Source of the DNA: REEB426 sp964551975
Lineage (GTDB): Bacteria > Actinomycetota > Actinomycetes > S36-B12
Length of the DNA: 64,000 nucleotides
Direction of reading: 5' to 3'
Assembly: GCA_964551975.1 (NCBI GenBank)
Contig: CAZKFI010000001.1
Span: 124,001 to 188,000 of the forward strand
The translations under genes and the position numbers were made by a program. This document shows, piece by piece, positions 62,023 through 64,000 of the stretch. The notes under the pieces were generated by a model. The model worked only from the letters and a program-made list of their open reading frames with translations, did not search any database and was not told where the DNA came from. Each line of letters begins with the position of its first letter. Positions within the stretch are counted from its first letter, which is position 1.

Positions 62023-63134
62023 GCACCTTTCGACGGCTGTCTGCACAGTTCTCCGAGCGAATGCGACCTATGTCTCGACAGGCTCGAGCATTGTGGATCA
62101 GTGTCGGTGCGCTCCTGGTTCTGCTCGCAGTGGCATTCCTGCTCCCCGTGCCCTACGTCAAGCTCGCTCCCGGTCCCACGTACAACGTCATCGGGGTACG
62201 CGACGAGCAGCCCGTCATCACGATTACCGGGGCTCCGACCTATCCGGTCACCGGTGACCTCGATATGACGACCGTGATGGAGTCCGGTGGCCCACGGGGT
62301 GGTCTCACCTTCGTCGATGCACTGTCTTCCTGGGTGGACCCCAACGACGCGGTAGTGCCTCGGGAGTTGCTGTACCCCGACGATGTCACTGGTGAGGAGG
62401 TCAAGCAGCGTCAGGCCGCGCTTTTCAGCACCTCGCAGTCCAATGCGATCGCCGCTGCCGCTGTCTATCTCGATCGCCCCGTCAACCCACATGTCGTGGT
62501 GAGCGCGGTGTATGCAGGAACACCCTCTGATGGCCTGCTCTTGCCGGGCGACAAGATTCGGACAGTCGATGGTGTTGCGGTGCAGGTTCCCACTGATGTC
62601 AGTTCGCGCATTCGTTCGGCTCCATCTGGTACGACCTTCACGCTGGGTATCACGCGCACCGACACCGCGGGCGCTACCACGCAGCAGGATGTGGCAGTCA
62701 CCTCCCAGCCGAACCCAGACGACCCGGCCCTGCCCTACATCGGTATCGGTGTTGGGACGTACTACACCTCGAATTTCCAGGCGCAGTTCTCGCTGGAAGA
62801 CATCGGGGGCCCCAGTGCCGGTCTCATCTTCACTCTCGGCATCATCGATCTGCTGAGCCCCGCCGATCTTGTGGCCGGCCGGCACGTAGCCGGAACCGGA
62901 ACCATCGCGCCAGACGGCGCCGTCGGCCCAATCGGGGGTATTCGGCAGAAGTTGGCTGGGGCACGTGCCGCCGGGGCCGAACTGTTCCTGATGCCACAGG
63001 CCCATTGCAGGGAGGCGGCCGATCACATCCCCGATGGCTTGGTGGTCACACCGGTCAGCACCCTGGACGAGGCCGTCAAGGCGGTGGAACTGTTCACCGC
63101 TGGGAGTCAGGTTCCGGCCTGTCCGGCCACCTGA
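62019..63134 (+). CDS. YlbL-like PDZ/Lon-type membrane protease
   Basis: 371 residues. One N-terminal transmembrane segment (about 25-45) is followed by a PDZ domain (about 145-225, with the VNPHVVVSAVYAGTPSDGLLLPGD region). The C-terminal Lon-type protease domain has IGGPSAGLIFTLG with the catalytic serine and IGGIRQKLAGARAAGA with the lysine. In M. tuberculosis this is Rv3194c, next to UPF0182 as here. It is thought to degrade or regulate envelope proteins; substrates are not established. Confidence 0.9.
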   Translation: MSTFRRLSAQFSERMRPMSRQARALWISVGALLVLLAVAFLLPVPYVKLAPGPTYNVIGVRDEQPVITITGAPTYPVTGDLDMTTVMESGGPRGGLTFVDALSSWVDPNDAVVPRELLYPDDVTGEEVKQRQAALFSTSQSNAIAAAAVYLDRPVNPHVVVSAVYAGTPSDGLLLPGDKIRTVDGVAVQVPTDVSSRIRSAPSGTTFTLGITRTDTAGATTQQDVAVTSQPNPDDPALPYIGIGVGTYYTSNFQAQFSLEDIGGPSAGLIFTLGIIDLLSPADLVAGRHVAGTGTIAPDGAVGPIGGIRQKLAGARAAGAELFLMPQAHCREAADHIPDGLVVTPVSTLDEAVKAVELFTAGSQVPACPAT

Positions 63135-63169
63135 GCAACCGACCCTGTGCTTGATCGACCCCCGTGTCG

Positions 63170-63175
63170 TAGGTT
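63170..63175 (+). promoter_or_regulatory. Leaderless -10 element of the UPF0182 gene
   Basis: TAGGTT, then GGCTAG, then GTG 63182. Confidence 0.55.
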
Positions 63176-63181
63176 GGCTAG

Positions 63182-64000
63182 GTGGCCTTTGAACCCCCAA
63201 GCGGTTTTTCGTCAAGCACTCCAGTAGCCCAGCGACGTGGCGGCGTTCTGCTTCCCACGATCGTCATCCTGGCAGTCCTCCTGGTCACCTGGGTCATCTT
63301 CACCGGCTTCTACACCGACTGGCTGTGGTACCAGTCGGTCGACAAAGACGTCGTGTTCACCACCTCACTGGTGATCCGCCTGGTGATGTTTGCCCTGTTC
63401 GGACTGTTGATGGGCCTGGCGTTGAGCCTGAACATGTGGCTCGCCTGGCGATTCCGACCGGTGTTTCGTGGCACCACCCCTGAACAGGCAAGTTTGGAGC
63501 GCTACCGGGAGAGCTTGGACCCGTTCCGTCGCCGGCTGACCATTCTGCTCAGCGTCGTGGTGGGTTTCATCGCCGGATTGGGAGCTGCGGGGGAGTGGGG
63601 CACATTCCTGATGTGGCGCAATGCCGCACCCTTCGGCATCGCCGACCCGCAGTTCGGGTTGGACATCTCGTTCTTCATGTTCACGCTGCCGTTCATTCGC
63701 TTCCTGATCGGCTTCGGATTCGCTGTGCTGATCGCCAGCCTGATCATCACGGTGTTCGTGCACTACCTGTACGGCGGATTGCGACTGCAGCCCAAGGGTG
63801 ATCGCGCCACGACGGCAGCGCAGGTGCACCTTTCACTCCTGCTGGCCCTGGTCATGTTCCTCAAGTCGGTGGCCTACTGGTTCGATCGCTTCTCACTGGA
63901 AACCAAGAGCGAGTCCTTAGTCTTGGGCTTTACCGGTTTGAAGTACACCGACGTGTATGCCGTACTGCCCTCGTTGAACATTCTCACCTTCGTTGCCCTC
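63182..64000 (+). CDS. UPF0182 family membrane protein (5' part, cut by window end)
   Basis: Only the first 273 codons are in the window. At least five transmembrane helices are visible (for example VILAVLLVTWVIFTGFY and LVMFALFGLLMGLALSL), with the family sequence WLWYQSVDKDVVFTT and DPQFGLDISFFMFTLPF. UPF0182 proteins are large (about 900-1000 residues) and of unknown function; most of this gene lies beyond 64000. It follows the YlbL-like gene by 47 bp and has its own leaderless-type start. Confidence 0.93.
   Translation, partial: MAFEPPSGFSSSTPVAQRRGGVLLPTIVILAVLLVTWVIFTGFYTDWLWYQSVDKDVVFTTSLVIRLVMFALFGLLMGLALSLNMWLAWRFRPVFRGTTPEQASLERYRESLDPFRRRLTILLSVVVGFIAGLGAAGEWGTFLMWRNAAPFGIADPQFGLDISFFMFTLPFIRFLIGFGFAVLIASLIITVFVHYLYGGLRLQPKGDRATTAAQVHLSLLLALVMFLKSVAYWFDRFSLETKSESLVLGFTGLKYTDVYAVLPSLNILTFVAL

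Noticed and set aside
1..64000. CRISPR arrays, insertion sequences, prophage genes, rRNA or tRNA genes
   Set aside because: I scanned the intergenic spaces and gene contents and saw no transposase, integrase, phage structural genes, repeat-spacer arrays or recognisable structural RNAs.

Overview
The window is a high-GC (roughly 60% or more by eye) chromosomal segment of an actinomycetote. Diagnostic genes are a WhiB regulator, MtrA-MtrB-LpqB, the F420 genes fbiA and fbiB, mycoredoxin, AdnA-AdnB, UvrD2 with an HRDC domain, a WS/DGAT acyltransferase and several families confined to this phylum (DUF3499, DUF5719, DUF2505, DUF5679, DUF2342, Rv3235-like). From general knowledge, much of the gene order parallels the Mycobacterium tuberculosis Rv3193c-Rv3268 region (UPF0182, YlbL-like protease, DUF2342, uvrD2, mrx1, nudC, adnBA, moeZ, Rv3235, secA, comF, lpqB-mtrBA, ahcY, manA, pmm, whiB2, fbiA-fbiB, sugar nucleotidyltransferase). 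The window is therefore mostly an ancestral housekeeping block. The exact lineage is not determined; a free-living non-mycobacterial actinobacterium is my inference. I see no prophage, insertion sequence, CRISPR array, rRNA or tRNA.

Layout. 1-4.3 kb: tail of an unidentified gene, a sugar-nucleotide pyrophosphorylase, fbiB-fbiA on the minus strand, then whiB behind a good promoter overlapped by a perfect palindrome. 4.4-18.6 kb: a cell-envelope and sugar block with a large membrane glycosyltransferase, DUF5719, DUF3499, phosphomannomutase, a Trm112-like protein, mannose-6-phosphate isomerase, a cation efflux protein, a secreted Ig-like/OmpA-like protein, ahcY and a dolichol-phosphate-mannose-synthase-like glycosyltransferase. 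18.6-28.1 kb: CPBP protease, mtrA-mtrB-lpqB, comF, a GNAT-LuxR fusion, and secA (interrupted by 10 N). 28.1-35.1 kb: the accessory stretch, with an Rv3235-like protein, an intergenic region with DnaA-box-like sites and tandem repeats, a BldC-like regulator, a frameshifted SAF-domain gene coupled to a CpaE-like ATPase, a WS/DGAT preceded by 17-bp tandem repeats, and uncharacterised membrane proteins. 35.1-64 kb: the giant NAD-glutamate dehydrogenase, MoeZ, a CDGSH protein, a pseudokinase/YbhN membrane protein, AdnA-AdnB, an acyltransferase, NudC, mycoredoxin, UvrD2, an ABC1 kinase, a ThiF-like protein, an M20 peptidase, DUF5679, DUF2342, a NUDIX protein, a YlbL-like protease and the start of a UPF0182 protein.

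The most striking signal is not a gene. Many start codons lie 6 or 7 nt downstream of a hexamer of the form TANNNT (TAGCGT, TAGCCT, TAGGCT, TACGCT and similar) without a Shine-Dalgarno sequence, which is the signature of leaderless transcription. At two divergent gene pairs (mrx1/uvrD2 and DUF2505/gdh) the two -10 hexamers overlap or form one palindrome, so both strands appear to be served by one tiny bidirectional leaderless promoter. Several other genes are preceded by mini-ORFs whose stop codon overlaps the real start (GTGA/ATGA), including a two-copy M-T-P-stop chain before mtrA.
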